Origin: Palleronia sp. THAF1
GTDB taxonomy: Bacteria > Pseudomonadota > Alphaproteobacteria > Rhodobacterales > Rhodobacteraceae
Length of the DNA: 64,000 nt
Direction: 5' to 3'
Assembly: GCF_009363795.1 (NCBI RefSeq)
Contig: NZ_CP045420.1
Location: forward strand, 539,001-603,000
Below the pieces are notes generated by a model, which searched no databases, was not told where the DNA came from, and worked only from the letters and a program-made list of their open reading frames with translations. This document shows, piece after piece, positions 8,734 through 16,690 of the stretch. How positions within the stretch are numbered: the first letter of the stretch is position 1; every line of letters begins with the position of its first letter. A program made the position numbers and the translations under genes.

Positions 8734-9189
8734 ATGAGATGGCTCTTTCGCATCGTTTTCGCCTTGATCCGCGGTGGTTCTGCCTTCGCTTGGCTGACCG
8801 TGGCGGGGTGGTTGTTTCTTGTGACGCCAGACGCCGAAGAACGACATGCGTTGGGTAGCGCCTTCCAAGACACACGGCAGGGCAGCGAACAGGTCGCGAC
8901 CATGCGCCTTGCGCGCATGGTGCTGGCCGTTGCGCCGGATGCGACGATTGCGACGATGACGCGACTTGCGCCGGGGGGAATTTCGGCAGATCAGCTGCGC
9001 ACGGCGCTGGAGGTCGTGGCACAGGGGCCGGGGGCTGCATCGATGAAGAGGTTTCCTGTTACCGGCTATGCCAAGGATGCCCCCCAGGGGCTCGCGCGCT
9101 TCGACCTTGCTGATCAGATGCCGCAATCACCAGCGCCACCGCAAATCAGGCGCGTCGGCGGTGCGAAATTCATGCGGCCGCCCGAGTAG
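8734..9189 (+). CDS. Hypothetical protein with one N-terminal membrane segment
   Basis: The product has 151 residues. It begins MRWLFRIVFALIRGGSAFAW followed by a hydrophobic stretch to about residue 30, which is a single membrane anchor or uncleaved signal. The remainder is soluble, with a proline-rich tail (QSPAPPQ). I recognise no domain. It follows hemE by 42 bases on the same strand, so co-transcription is possible, but no link to haem synthesis can be inferred from the sequence. Confidence 0.6.
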   Translation: MRWLFRIVFALIRGGSAFAWLTVAGWLFLVTPDAEERHALGSAFQDTRQGSEQVATMRLARMVLAVAPDATIATMTRLAPGGISADQLRTALEVVAQGPGAASMKRFPVTGYAKDAPQGLARFDLADQMPQSPAPPQIRRVGGAKFMRPPE

Positions 9190-9201
9190 AGCCAGATTGG
9201 A

Positions 9202-9624
9202 TCAGCCGCTGACACCCGGCGTGTTGAAGGCATCCGCCCAGTCGCCCTTCGGCAGTCGCTGCATCGGATCGACTTCGTACAGGTAGATGTAGGCCCAAGC
9301 CTCTATCCGGCCCTGCGCCGTTTCGACCATGCGGCGGGCGCGCTGGTATTCGGGAGGGCCATCGTCGAACAGGCCCTCGTAATCATCTAGAATGTGCATG
9401 ATGCCGGGTTGGGTGATCTTCCAGACCTCGCCATGAACGCGGCCCTCTTCGCCTTCGATCAAAGCTGGATACCAGCCGACGGAGTATAGTCCGCCCGGCA
9501 AGGTGCCCTCTGCGATGAAGGACGCGCCTTCCCGGAAGGCGAGTGTTGCGTCGTTGTTGATGAAGCCGCGGCGCAACGTGCCATAGACAAACACGCGGTC
9601 ACCGATGAAGGGGTCTGTTTTCAT
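9202..9624 (-). CDS. Gamma-glutamylcyclotransferase-like (AIG2/GGCT fold) protein
   Basis: The 140-residue protein starts MKTDPFIGDRVFVYGTLRRG. The VFVYGTLR motif near the N-terminus is the substrate-binding YGxLR loop of the GGCT/AIG2 fold. The glutamate in ALIEGEEGRVHGEVW fits the conserved region that follows, and YEGLFDDGPPEYQR the hydrophobic and Glu region. Such proteins act on gamma-glutamyl-amine or peptide compounds; the exact substrate is unknown. The long upstream extension of the frame runs into the outer-membrane protein gene, so ATG 9624 is chosen. Confidence 0.85.
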   Translation of the reverse strand: MKTDPFIGDRVFVYGTLRRGFINNDATLAFREGASFIAEGTLPGGLYSVGWYPALIEGEEGRVHGEVWKITQPGIMHILDDYEGLFDDGPPEYQRARRMVETAQGRIEAWAYIYLYEVDPMQRLPKGDWADAFNTPGVSG

Positions 9625-9637
9625 GTCCCAACAGATA

Positions 9638-9672
9638 TCGGTGCGCGCCAAGATGTCCACGGCGCGCACCGA
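9638..9672. terminator. 12-bp perfect hairpin downstream of the outer-membrane protein gene
   Basis: TCGGTGCGCGCC (9638-9649) pairs perfectly with GGCGCGCACCGA (9661-9672) around an 11-base loop. On the minus strand it sits just after the beta-barrel gene stop and before the GGCT gene start. No T-run follows, so it may be a Rho-assisted or stability hairpin rather than a classical terminator. Confidence 0.45.
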
Positions 9673-9679
9673 CAGAGTT

Positions 9680-10252
9680 TTAGAAGCGGTAGTTGACCGA
9701 CAGGGACGCCGTGGTGGCGTCGGCCTCAAGACCGCCGTCGAAGTCGTCGAACTCGTGGTACAGGACTTCGGCACCCAGAGTGACGTTCTGCGTTGCGAAG
9801 ACTTCGTAGCCAAGGCCGACGAAGTAACCGTCAGAGCTGTCGTTCTCGGTGTCCGCATAAGCGTATCCACCGGTTGCGTAGTAGTAGTTACGACCGCTGT
9901 CGAAACCGGCGCGCAGGCCGACGCGGGTGATGCTGTCTACCTCATCCACGTTGTCACCCAGTTCAATGGAGGTGGCGTCGTACTGAACGCCGCCACCCAG
10001 AACGAAGCGACCGAAGTCGTAGTCGTAGTACGCGCGCAGACCGTAGACGACATCGTCGCCGTCAAGGCTGTCGACGTTCGTATCCACATCCCCGTAGCCA
10101 AGCTGGGCACCGACCGAGAAGCCGGTCCAGTTGTACTCGGGCGAGAAGGCGAGCGGGGGCGCCATGGGCGCGGGGGCGGTGGTCATGCCGCCGGCAAGGG
10201 CGGGCGCGGCAAGAAGGCTCATGGCGGCGAGTGCGGAGGCGAAGGTTTTCAT
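9680..10252 (-). CDS. Small outer-membrane beta-barrel protein
   Basis: The 190-residue precursor has a clear signal peptide (MKTFASALAAMSLLAAPALA, cleavage after ALA). The mature part has repeated amphipathic strands with alternating aromatic and polar residues (YNWTGFSVGAQLGYG, YGLRAYYDYDFGRFVLGGG, YYYATGGYAYAD) and ends in ...SVNYRF; the terminal Phe is the usual BAM-recognition residue. This resembles 8-stranded OmpA/OmpW-like or opacity-type porin-family proteins. No peptidoglycan-binding domain is present. Function beyond being an outer-membrane barrel cannot be stated. A hairpin at 9638-9672 follows the gene. Confidence 0.87.
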   Translation of the reverse strand: MKTFASALAAMSLLAAPALAGGMTTAPAPMAPPLAFSPEYNWTGFSVGAQLGYGDVDTNVDSLDGDDVVYGLRAYYDYDFGRFVLGGGVQYDATSIELGDNVDEVDSITRVGLRAGFDSGRNYYYATGGYAYADTENDSSDGYFVGLGYEVFATQNVTLGAEVLYHEFDDFDGGLEADATTASLSVNYRF

Positions 10253-10352
10253 GTCGTAAAATCCTGTTCACGAGTTACTGGGTCTGACCGACTAACCCCA
10301 TTCAGGGGGTGGGGTTCAGCCCGGTCGAAAATGTTGCTTACTCTGTTGCAAA

Positions 10353-11255
10353 TCAGACCCACTTTGCCAGCGGCGGCAGTGACATCAGCACCGCATTGGC
10401 GTCGTGGCCCGTTTCCAGCCCGAACTTCGTGCCGCGATCGTAGACCAGGTTGTATTCCGCATAGAGACCCCGGTGGACCAGCTGCGCGTCCTTGTCGGCC
10501 TCGTCGAAGTCCTGAACACGACGCTTTTCGACCAGCGGCAGGTAGGCGGGCAGGAAGGCGCGCCCGATGTCTTGGGTCAGCGCGAAATCGGCCTGCCAGT
10601 CACCGGTGCAGCGGTCGTCCATGAACACGCCGCCGACGCCACGGGCACGCTTGCGGTGCGGGATGTAGAAGTATTCGTCCGCCCATTCCTTCAGCCACGG
10701 ATAGATATCGTCGCCGTGCGGGTTCAAGTGGTTGCGCAGGGTGTCGTGGAAGTGGGCAGTGTCTTCTTCATATTCGATGCAAGGGTTGAGATCCTCGCCG
10801 CCGCCGAACCACCAGGCGTGGGGGGTCCAGAACATGCGGGTGTTCATGTGAACGGCAGGTGCGTGCGGGTTCTGCATGTGCGCGACAAGGCTGATGCCGC
10901 TCGCCCAGAAGCGCGGATCGTCGGCCATACCGGGAATGCCCTTCCGCGCGGCCATGGCCATCTGCGCCTTGGCGCCCAGCTTGCCGTAGACTTCAGAGAC
11001 GTTGACGCCGACCTTTTCGAACACGCGACCACCGCGCATGACGCTCATCAGTCCACCGCCCGCGTCGCTGCCGTCTTCTGCCGTGCGCGAGGTTTCTGTT
11101 ATCTCGAAGCGGCAGGGGGCTGAGTCTGCGAAGGGGCCGGTCGCGTGGCTGTCTTCCAGCGCTTCGAACGCGGCGACGATTTGGTCGCGCAGTTCCTTGA
11201 ACCATGCGGCGGCTTGGGCGCGCTCGGGCGCGAAATCTTGGGTTTGATCGGTCAT
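10353..11255 (-). CDS. hemF: Oxygen-dependent coproporphyrinogen III oxidase
   Basis: This enzyme carries out oxygen-dependent decarboxylation of coproporphyrinogen III to protoporphyrinogen IX. The protein has 300 residues, normal for HemF. Family hallmarks include GGRVFEKVGVNVSEVYG (about 75-91), PAVHMNTRMFWTP (about 133-145), WWFGGGEDLNPC (about 148-159) and the late FGLETGHDANAVLMSLPP near the C-terminus. It is on the minus strand, 97 bases before the end of the SDR gene and separate from hemC and hemE, though all three steps of the pathway are within 5 kb. No FNR-like box was confidently identified. Confidence 0.96.
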   Translation of the reverse strand: MTDQTQDFAPERAQAAAWFKELRDQIVAAFEALEDSHATGPFADSAPCRFEITETSRTAEDGSDAGGGLMSVMRGGRVFEKVGVNVSEVYGKLGAKAQMAMAARKGIPGMADDPRFWASGISLVAHMQNPHAPAVHMNTRMFWTPHAWWFGGGEDLNPCIEYEEDTAHFHDTLRNHLNPHGDDIYPWLKEWADEYFYIPHRKRARGVGGVFMDDRCTGDWQADFALTQDIGRAFLPAYLPLVEKRRVQDFDEADKDAQLVHRGLYAEYNLVYDRGTKFGLETGHDANAVLMSLPPLAKWV

Positions 11256-11295
11256 GCGTCCTGTCTAGCGGGGCGCGGGACCAAGGAAAAGTGGA

Positions 11296-12102
11296 TCAAT
11301 GCGCGCCGGCGTCGCAGTTATCCAGAAGCGAGCGCCCGCCATCGACGGTCAGGATCTCTCCGGTCACGAAGCCCGCCCCGTCCGAGGCCAGGAACTGCAC
11401 AGCTTCGGCCACTTCGGACGCGCTGGCGATGCGGTGCAGGGGGGTGGCGTCGATGATCTCGTCCCGCAGGTCGCTGTCTTCCTTGATCGCGCCTTTCAGG
11501 GTCGCAGACATGACGGACCCGAAGGCGATGGCATTCACGCGGATACGGTGGGGCGCAAGGGCGACGGCAAGGTTGCGCGTCGCCTGATCGAGCGCGGCGG
11601 TGGACACGGAATAGGCCATCAGATCAGGCTGAGTGCGGCGCGCGGCGATGGACGAGAGATTGATGATTGCGCCCAGCGGGCCTTCGGTGCCGGACTCTTC
11701 GCCCTGTTTTATCATCCGCTTCGCCACATGACGGGACATGCGCAAAGAGACCATCAGGTTCTGATCCAGCAGCGTCTGCAGCATCTTGTCTTCGGGGTCC
11801 AATGGGTCGGACTGTTCCATCTGGCGCGCGGCGTTTACCAGGATGTCCACCCGGTCGAAAGCCGCGATGGTGGCGGACATCAGGTTCGCGACGGTCAGTT
11901 TCTCACGCAGGTCGCCTGCGAAATAGCGCGCGGTGCCGCCCTCGTCGTCCATCTCGCCGATTTCGTCTTGCAAGGCCTTCTCGTCGAGGTCCGTCATCAT
12001 CACGTTCGCGCCCTTGTCGATGAAATGACGCGCGACGGCGAGGCCGACACCATTCGCGGCGCCAGTGACGATGGCGGTCTTGCCTTGGATCGAAAGCGAC
12101 AT
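11296..12102 (-). CDS. Short-chain dehydrogenase/reductase-like protein with Thr in place of the catalytic Lys
   Basis: The product is a 268-residue classical-SDR-sized protein. The cofactor motif TGAANGVG is at 13-20, an NAA (usual NAG) motif at 90-92, the catalytic-type Ser in NLSS at 150-151 and Tyr at 164. The YxxxK motif reads YSVST, so the Lys that lowers the Tyr pKa is replaced by Thr168; I checked this on the reverse complement of 11590-11630. The C-terminal GxxLTVDGG signature (TGEILTVDGGRS) is present. The protein may bind NAD(P) but be catalytically impaired, or use another residue. Substrate unknown. Confidence 0.88.
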   Translation of the reverse strand: MSLSIQGKTAIVTGAANGVGLAVARHFIDKGANVMMTDLDEKALQDEIGEMDDEGGTARYFAGDLREKLTVANLMSATIAAFDRVDILVNAARQMEQSDPLDPEDKMLQTLLDQNLMVSLRMSRHVAKRMIKQGEESGTEGPLGAIINLSSIAARRTQPDLMAYSVSTAALDQATRNLAVALAPHRIRVNAIAFGSVMSATLKGAIKEDSDLRDEIIDATPLHRIASASEVAEAVQFLASDGAGFVTGEILTVDGGRSLLDNCDAGAH

Positions 12103-12111
12103 GGGGTGTCC

Positions 12112-13014
12112 TTAGCGGATTTTGCGCGGACGCGCGGCGCGGAAGAGCTTGAAGGCGCCCGGTGCAGGCAGTTCGGTGACTTCGGCGAACAGGTCAGTCA
12201 GGGCGGCCTCATAGGGCAGGTGTCGGTTCGCGACCAGCCACAGGACCCCGCGCGGAGCCAAAGACCGGGCCGCCGTGGCGATGAAGGCACGGCCCAGCCC
12301 CGGATCACCCGCGCGGCCCCGGTGGAACGGCGGGTTTGTAACAACGTGGTCGGCCTTGGCCCGCAGCGTCCAACCGGTCGCGTCGGCCCAGTGAAATGCG
12401 GCGCGGGGGTCGAAGACGTTCGTGCGCGCACAGTCGAGTGAAGGGCGATGCGCTTCCACCAGATCGCAAGCGGTGACGGTGGGCGATTGCAGAACGTGGC
12501 GCGCAATGGGGCCCCACCCTGCGCCAAGGTCGATAACGTGGCCTTTCAGCGGGGGTAGGGCATTCAGCAGGGCGGCGGTGCCGGGGTCGATTCCGTCGGT
12601 CGAGAAGCCAGCGACCGGGACGGTGAAGCCGTCGCCATTGGTCGCGGGCTCTGCGATCCAGTCGGAGAAGTCCCCGCCCGTGACAGTGAACAGCTTGCCG
12701 TGCGCCTTCGAGATCACCGCGTCCACAGTCGCGCGCTTGCGACATTCCTTCAGCAGCGATTCGGCGCCATCGGTCTTCACGCCGTCCACGACCACCGGGC
12801 ACCCCGTGGCCATGGCACGCGCGATCCAGTCCTTCGCGGCAGCCCGCTCTCGCGGTAGGAAGACCACAACGGTTTCACCGCTCGCTTCGATCCGGTCGCG
12901 CATTTCGTGCTGTTTGGCAAACTGATCGCGTTCGGGCTGGCGGTCATGCATCACCGCGACGGCACCGGGCAACACGGACAGGTCCGCATCAAGCGGTGGG
13001 TTCACCGCCAGCAC
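12112..13014 (-). CDS. Class I SAM-dependent methyltransferase, RsmC-like (16S rRNA guanine-N2)
   Basis: The C-terminal half is a methyltransferase domain with the SAM motif VIDLGAGWGPIA and the nucleic-acid-guanine motif NPPFH, as in RsmC/RlmG enzymes. The N-terminal half resembles the degenerate duplicated domain of RsmC. The given start is the GTG at 13014 (300 residues). However, the frame stays open to the clpS stop, and the 17 upstream codons read LSARLSLGVADGLIDGP, which looks like genuine N-terminal sequence of this family. A CTG at 13065 lies just after the clpS stop with GGAG about nine bases upstream. True initiation may therefore be at that CTG. Confidence 0.85.
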   Translation of the reverse strand: MLAVNPPLDADLSVLPGAVAVMHDRQPERDQFAKQHEMRDRIEASGETVVVFLPRERAAAKDWIARAMATGCPVVVDGVKTDGAESLLKECRKRATVDAVISKAHGKLFTVTGGDFSDWIAEPATNGDGFTVPVAGFSTDGIDPGTAALLNALPPLKGHVIDLGAGWGPIARHVLQSPTVTACDLVEAHRPSLDCARTNVFDPRAAFHWADATGWTLRAKADHVVTNPPFHRGRAGDPGLGRAFIATAARSLAPRGVLWLVANRHLPYEAALTDLFAEVTELPAPGAFKLFRAARPRKIR

Positions 13015-13065
13015 CGGCCCGTCGATCAGGCCATCGGCTACGCCAAGGGACAGGCGGGCGGACAG

Positions 13066-13410
13066 TTACTCTTTCTCCATGGTGCATTGCAGCGGATGCT
13101 GGTGGCGGCGGGCGAAATCCATCACCTGCGTTACCTTCGTCTCCGCCACCTCGAAGGAGAAGACACCGACGACCGCGAGGCCCTTCTTGTGGACGGTCAG
13201 CATGATCTCGAACGCCTGCGCGTGGTTCAGGCCGAAGAAGCGTTCCAGCACGTGCACCACGAACTCCATCGGGGTGTAGTCGTCGTTCAGGATCATCACC
13301 TTGTACAACGGCGGGCGCTTGGTCACCGGTTTGGTGTCCAGCGCGACTCCGGTATCCCCGTCATCGTCCTTGGGCTTGTCGGCCATCATGTTCAGCTGCT
13401 TGGTGGTCAC
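13066..13410 (-). CDS. clpS: ATP-dependent Clp protease adaptor ClpS
   Basis: ClpS delivers N-degron substrates to ClpAP. The 114-residue frame contains the family core [20 protein letters not shown], with the NDDxTPM motif that lines the N-degron pocket, and [15 protein letters not shown] and [11 protein letters not shown] further on. The N-terminal extension is flexible and acidic. The given GTG start at 13410 could be replaced by the ATG pair near 13389 ([12 protein letters not shown]). The stop is followed without a gap by the RsmC-like frame on the same strand, suggesting coupling. Confidence 0.94.
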   Translation of the reverse strand: MTTKQLNMMADKPKDDDGDTGVALDTKPVTKRPPLYKVMILNDDYTPMEFVVHVLERFFGLNHAQAFEIMLTVHKKGLAVVGVFSFEVAETKVTQVMDFARRHQHPLQCTMEKE

Positions 13411-13485
13411 ATTGCCCCTGCGCGGTTACCTGTCGACGTGGCCTAGCAATATAAGAACGATGGCCCAATGGAAAAGAGGGGCGGT

Positions 13486-14190
13486 ATGCGACCGATCACG
13501 ACCATTGGCTTCGATGCCGACGATACGCTTTGGCATAACGAGCGATTCTTCAAGCTGACAGAGGCCCGCTTTGCCGATTTGCTGCGCGACCATGCCGCGC
13601 CCGGCGATCTGGCAGAGCGGCTGCTGAACGCGGAGCGGCGAAACCTTGGACGCTACGGCTTCGGCATCAAGGGGTTCATGCTGTCGATGATTGAAACCGC
13701 GCTGGACGTCACGAACGACCGTGTGCCCAGCACGGTGATTCGCGGTATAGTAGAAGCCGGGCAGGAGATGCTGGCCCATCCCATAGAACTGCTCCCCCAT
13801 GCCGCAGATGCGGTGACGGCGTTGCAGGCGGACTTCTATCTGGTTTTGATCACCAAAGGCGACCTTCTGGATCAAGAGCGCAAGCTGGCGCAGTCTGGGC
13901 TGGGCGATGCTTTCGACGCGGTCGAGTTCGTGTCGGACAAGCAGGCCGGCACCTATGCGGCGATCTTCGATCGGCACGGTGACGGTGCCGCGCAAGGCCT
14001 GATGGCAGGCAATTCGATGAAGTCCGATGTGCTGCCTATGATTGCGGCGGGCGGGCACGGCGTTTTTGTGCCCCATGGCGACGTCTGGGCGTTGGAGCAC
14101 GCCCATCCGCCCCAGAGCGAGCCACGTTTCCATGAGCTGTCCCACTTGGGAGAGTTGCCTGACCTCGTGCGAAGGTTGTGTGGTGAATGA
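13486..14190 (+). CDS. HAD-superfamily hydrolase (phosphatase)
   Basis: The 234-residue protein begins MRPITTIGFDADDTLWHNE, in which DADDT is HAD motif I (DxDxT, Asp nucleophile at residue 10). Motif II (LITKGD) and a motif IV-like acidic region (MAGNSMKSDVLP) follow. ATG 13486 is preferred over 13468 because GAGGGG lies about seven bases ahead of it. It is a cytoplasmic phosphatase-type enzyme of unknown substrate. It diverges from clpS. Confidence 0.85.
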   Translation: MRPITTIGFDADDTLWHNERFFKLTEARFADLLRDHAAPGDLAERLLNAERRNLGRYGFGIKGFMLSMIETALDVTNDRVPSTVIRGIVEAGQEMLAHPIELLPHAADAVTALQADFYLVLITKGDLLDQERKLAQSGLGDAFDAVEFVSDKQAGTYAAIFDRHGDGAAQGLMAGNSMKSDVLPMIAAGGHGVFVPHGDVWALEHAHPPQSEPRFHELSHLGELPDLVRRLCGE

Positions 14191-14430
14191 GGCACAAATC
14201 GCGCCGAATCGTCGATCAATTCGGGCATGATTGTGTCTATCGGATGGCAGCGGCTTGCATGTAGCGCTCTCTCAGATCGCGCGTCCCATATGTTGTATAC
14301 ATCGATTCGCTGGGCTTAAGCGTCTGATTTCAGGCTGTTCCGGGAAACCGAAACGCGTGCTATGGTCTGGTTCAGACGCGGATCGGCCACCAAAGAGCCG
14401 GCCGCGAGAGGCAGAGAAGGCAGTGTACCC

Positions 14431-15774
14431 GTGGTCATCCATCGGCTTTTCGTCCTTTTCGGGACGCTCTTTACGGTTTTGTTCTTAGTCGCCACAGCCC
14501 CGGCCAAGGCGGCACCCTACGCGGCGATGGTAATCGACGCGCGGACCGGAGAGGTTTTGCATTCGCGCAATGCCGATACCCGGCTCCATCCCGCATCGCT
14601 GACCAAGATGATGACGCTTTACGTCGTGTTCGACGCGATCAAACGCGGCGAGATCGGCTTGGACACGCAGGTGCGAATTTCCCGCCACGCCGCGTCCGAG
14701 CCGCCGTCGAAGCTGGGACTGCGGGTGGGCCAGCGCATTTCCATGCGGCACCTGATTCGCGCCTCTGCGGTGAAATCGGCCAATGACGCCGCCACTGCTT
14801 TGGGAGAGGCGATCTCTGGTTCCGAAGCAGCATTTGCCCGTCGGATGACCGCGACGGCGAAGGCGTTGGGCATGAGTCGCACGACCTTCCTAAATGCCCA
14901 CGGCCTGACCGAAGCGGGCCATCTGTCGACTGCGCGCGACATGACAACGCTGGGCCGTCGCCTGTTCTACGACCACCCGGAGTATTACAATCTGTTCTCC
15001 CGCCAGTCAGCCGACGCGGGCGTGCTGACGGTGCGCAACACGAACCGCCGCCTGTTGTCGGATTATGCTGGCGCGGACGGCATCAAGACCGGCTACACGA
15101 ACGCCGCCGGTTTCAACCTTGTCGCTTCCGCCGAGCGGAACGGAGAGCGCATCATCGCCACGGTGTTCGGGGGCCGATCCTCTGCCACGCGCAACGCGAA
15201 GGTGGCCGAACTGCTGGACCTTGGTTTTCAGCGCGCCCCGTCCCACGCACGGGTGAAAAAGCCCGCTCCGGTGAACCTGGAAGGCGTTGGAAGCGCGATC
15301 GTCGCGCGATCCTTGCGCCCCCGGTTGCGTCCTGTTCGCCCCGTCGCCGGGGATATCCTGATCGGCAAGGTCGGCGAAGTGCCTGCTGCACCGCCGCTAC
15401 CTGCCGCCGTTGCGCCCAGCGTCGTGCCGGAACCGCCCGCGCGGGCGGCGGCGCTTGCCGCGCCACAGATCGCACAGGTTGCCCCCACGCCCGCACCGGA
15501 ACAGGGGCGCGTTGTTTCACGGCTGTCCAGCTCTGGCGGGCGGCATTGGGGGATCAACGTCGGTCGCTACGGCAGCCGCTATCAGGCAGAGCAGGTCCTT
15601 CTGGTGACGGCGCTGTCCGAGATCGGTACGCTGGATCAGGCGCTGCGTAAGGTGGTGCAATCGCCGCAAGGCTGGGAAGCCAACTTCGTCGGCATGACAG
15701 CCGAACGCGCCGAAATGGCCTGCCGCCGGTTGGCCGCGCGCGACATGAACTGCAACACGCTGGGGCCGAGCTGA
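14431..15774 (+). CDS. D-alanyl-D-alanine carboxypeptidase (peptidase S11) with C-terminal SPOR domain
   Basis: This periplasmic penicillin-binding-protein family enzyme trims the peptidoglycan stem peptide. From GTG 14431 the product is 447 residues with a signal peptide ending near APAKA (residue 27). The active-site triad is complete: SLTK at 56-59, SAN at 116-118, KTG at 219-221. A Pro/Ala-rich linker (about 300-375) leads to a C-terminal SPOR-like domain (HWGINVGRYGSRYQAEQVL to the end), which binds denuded glycan at division sites. ATG 14362 is in frame but would add a non-signal N-terminus; GTG 14431 has GAGAAGG about ten bases ahead. A long palindrome follows. Confidence 0.92.
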   Translation: MVIHRLFVLFGTLFTVLFLVATAPAKAAPYAAMVIDARTGEVLHSRNADTRLHPASLTKMMTLYVVFDAIKRGEIGLDTQVRISRHAASEPPSKLGLRVGQRISMRHLIRASAVKSANDAATALGEAISGSEAAFARRMTATAKALGMSRTTFLNAHGLTEAGHLSTARDMTTLGRRLFYDHPEYYNLFSRQSADAGVLTVRNTNRRLLSDYAGADGIKTGYTNAAGFNLVASAERNGERIIATVFGGRSSATRNAKVAELLDLGFQRAPSHARVKKPAPVNLEGVGSAIVARSLRPRLRPVRPVAGDILIGKVGEVPAAPPLPAAVAPSVVPEPPARAAALAAPQIAQVAPTPAPEQGRVVSRLSSSGGRHWGINVGRYGSRYQAEQVLLVTALSEIGTLDQALRKVVQSPQGWEANFVGMTAERAEMACRRLAARDMNCNTLGPS

Positions 15775-15794
15775 AGGCGCGTGTTGTAAGCATC

Positions 15795-15869
15795 TGAAAG
15801 CAACGTTTACGACTTTTTTTCGTAGTTGAAAAAACCAGCTACGAAAAAAAGTCGTAAACGTTGCTTTCA
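15795..15869. terminator. 34-bp-arm palindrome, bidirectional terminator (copy 2 of a dispersed repeat)
   Basis: The left arm 15795-15828 pairs with 15836-15869 over 34 positions with a single G-T wobble, around a 7-base A-rich loop. The inner part (CTTTTTTTCGTAG, and CTACGAAAAAAAGTCGTAA on the right) is the same as in the palindrome at 6564-6602. It separates the convergent D,D-carboxypeptidase and phosphoesterase genes and provides T-runs in both directions. Confidence 0.82.
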
Positions 15870-15901
15870 AATGCCGCGTCTGCGGTCGGCCTTAAGCCCG
15901 T

Positions 15902-16690
15902 CTACGCAACGACCCACGCGCCGTCCGGACCCCGCTTGAACGCGGCGGTCTCGCCCGCTGCGAACGTCGGCTCATCCCCAGCGCGCCAAGACTGCACCGA
16001 GACGCGATTGGGGCTGGCGTCTATCAGGTTGAACATGTTGTCTTCTCCGCGCAGCCGGTTCGACAATCCCGTTCCCGCCTGCACGAACAAGCACCCCGGC
16101 GCGATGGCGAAGGGCCGTGTGACCGTCTGGTGCAAGTGCCCCGACAGGACCATGTCCGCACCGGCTTCTCGCATCGCGACGAGGGTGTCATGCGCCCCAC
16201 GCATCAACCGTTTCTCCACGTGCGGTCCATGTTCCAGCGGATGATGCAGCACCGCGATCCGAAGGCGGTCGCCCGCGCCTCGGAACGCGTTGGTCATCTT
16301 GCGGATCGTGCGCTTCGAAAGCCGACCGCGCTGCCATGAAAAGCGGTTTACCGTGTTCACCCCGGCAACGACCATCGCACCCGTTTCCAGCACAGGCTCC
16401 AGATTGCGGTCGATGTTGCGTTTGTAGCGGCCGAAGGGCCGGAAGAAACGCAGGAACAGATTGTCGAGAGGGGTATCGTGGTTGCCGGGCACCGACAGCG
16501 TGGGCGGTTCGATCCGATCCATGAAGGCGGCGGCTTGCTCGAACTGACTGCGGCGGGCGCGCTGTGTGAAATCACCCGAAACGACGACAAGATCGGGAGC
16601 AAGGTCGTTCACTACCTTGATCAGTGGTGTTTCCAGCTCCGGACGGTCGCGGCCGAAATGCAGGTCGGACAGGTGGATCAGTCGGGTCAT
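15902..16690 (-). CDS. Calcineurin-like metallophosphoesterase
   Basis: The 262-residue protein carries the full metallophosphoesterase motif set: LSDLHFG (residues 7-13), VVSGDFTQ, VPGNHDTP, LHHPLEH and SGHLHQT, which supply the Asp/His/Asn ligands of a two-metal centre. It is close in type to the Icc/CpdA cyclic-nucleotide phosphodiesterase group, though the substrate is not certain. The frame is open for 140 codons upstream within the lipid-kinase gene; ATG 16690 puts LSDLHFG at the N-terminus. It overlaps the kinase stop by four bases (ATGA), so the two are coupled. Confidence 0.9.
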   Translation of the reverse strand: MTRLIHLSDLHFGRDRPELETPLIKVVNDLAPDLVVVSGDFTQRARRSQFEQAAAFMDRIEPPTLSVPGNHDTPLDNLFLRFFRPFGRYKRNIDRNLEPVLETGAMVVAGVNTVNRFSWQRGRLSKRTIRKMTNAFRGAGDRLRIAVLHHPLEHGPHVEKRLMRGAHDTLVAMREAGADMVLSGHLHQTVTRPFAIAPGCLFVQAGTGLSNRLRGEDNMFNLIDASPNRVSVQSWRAGDEPTFAAGETAAFKRGPDGAWVVA

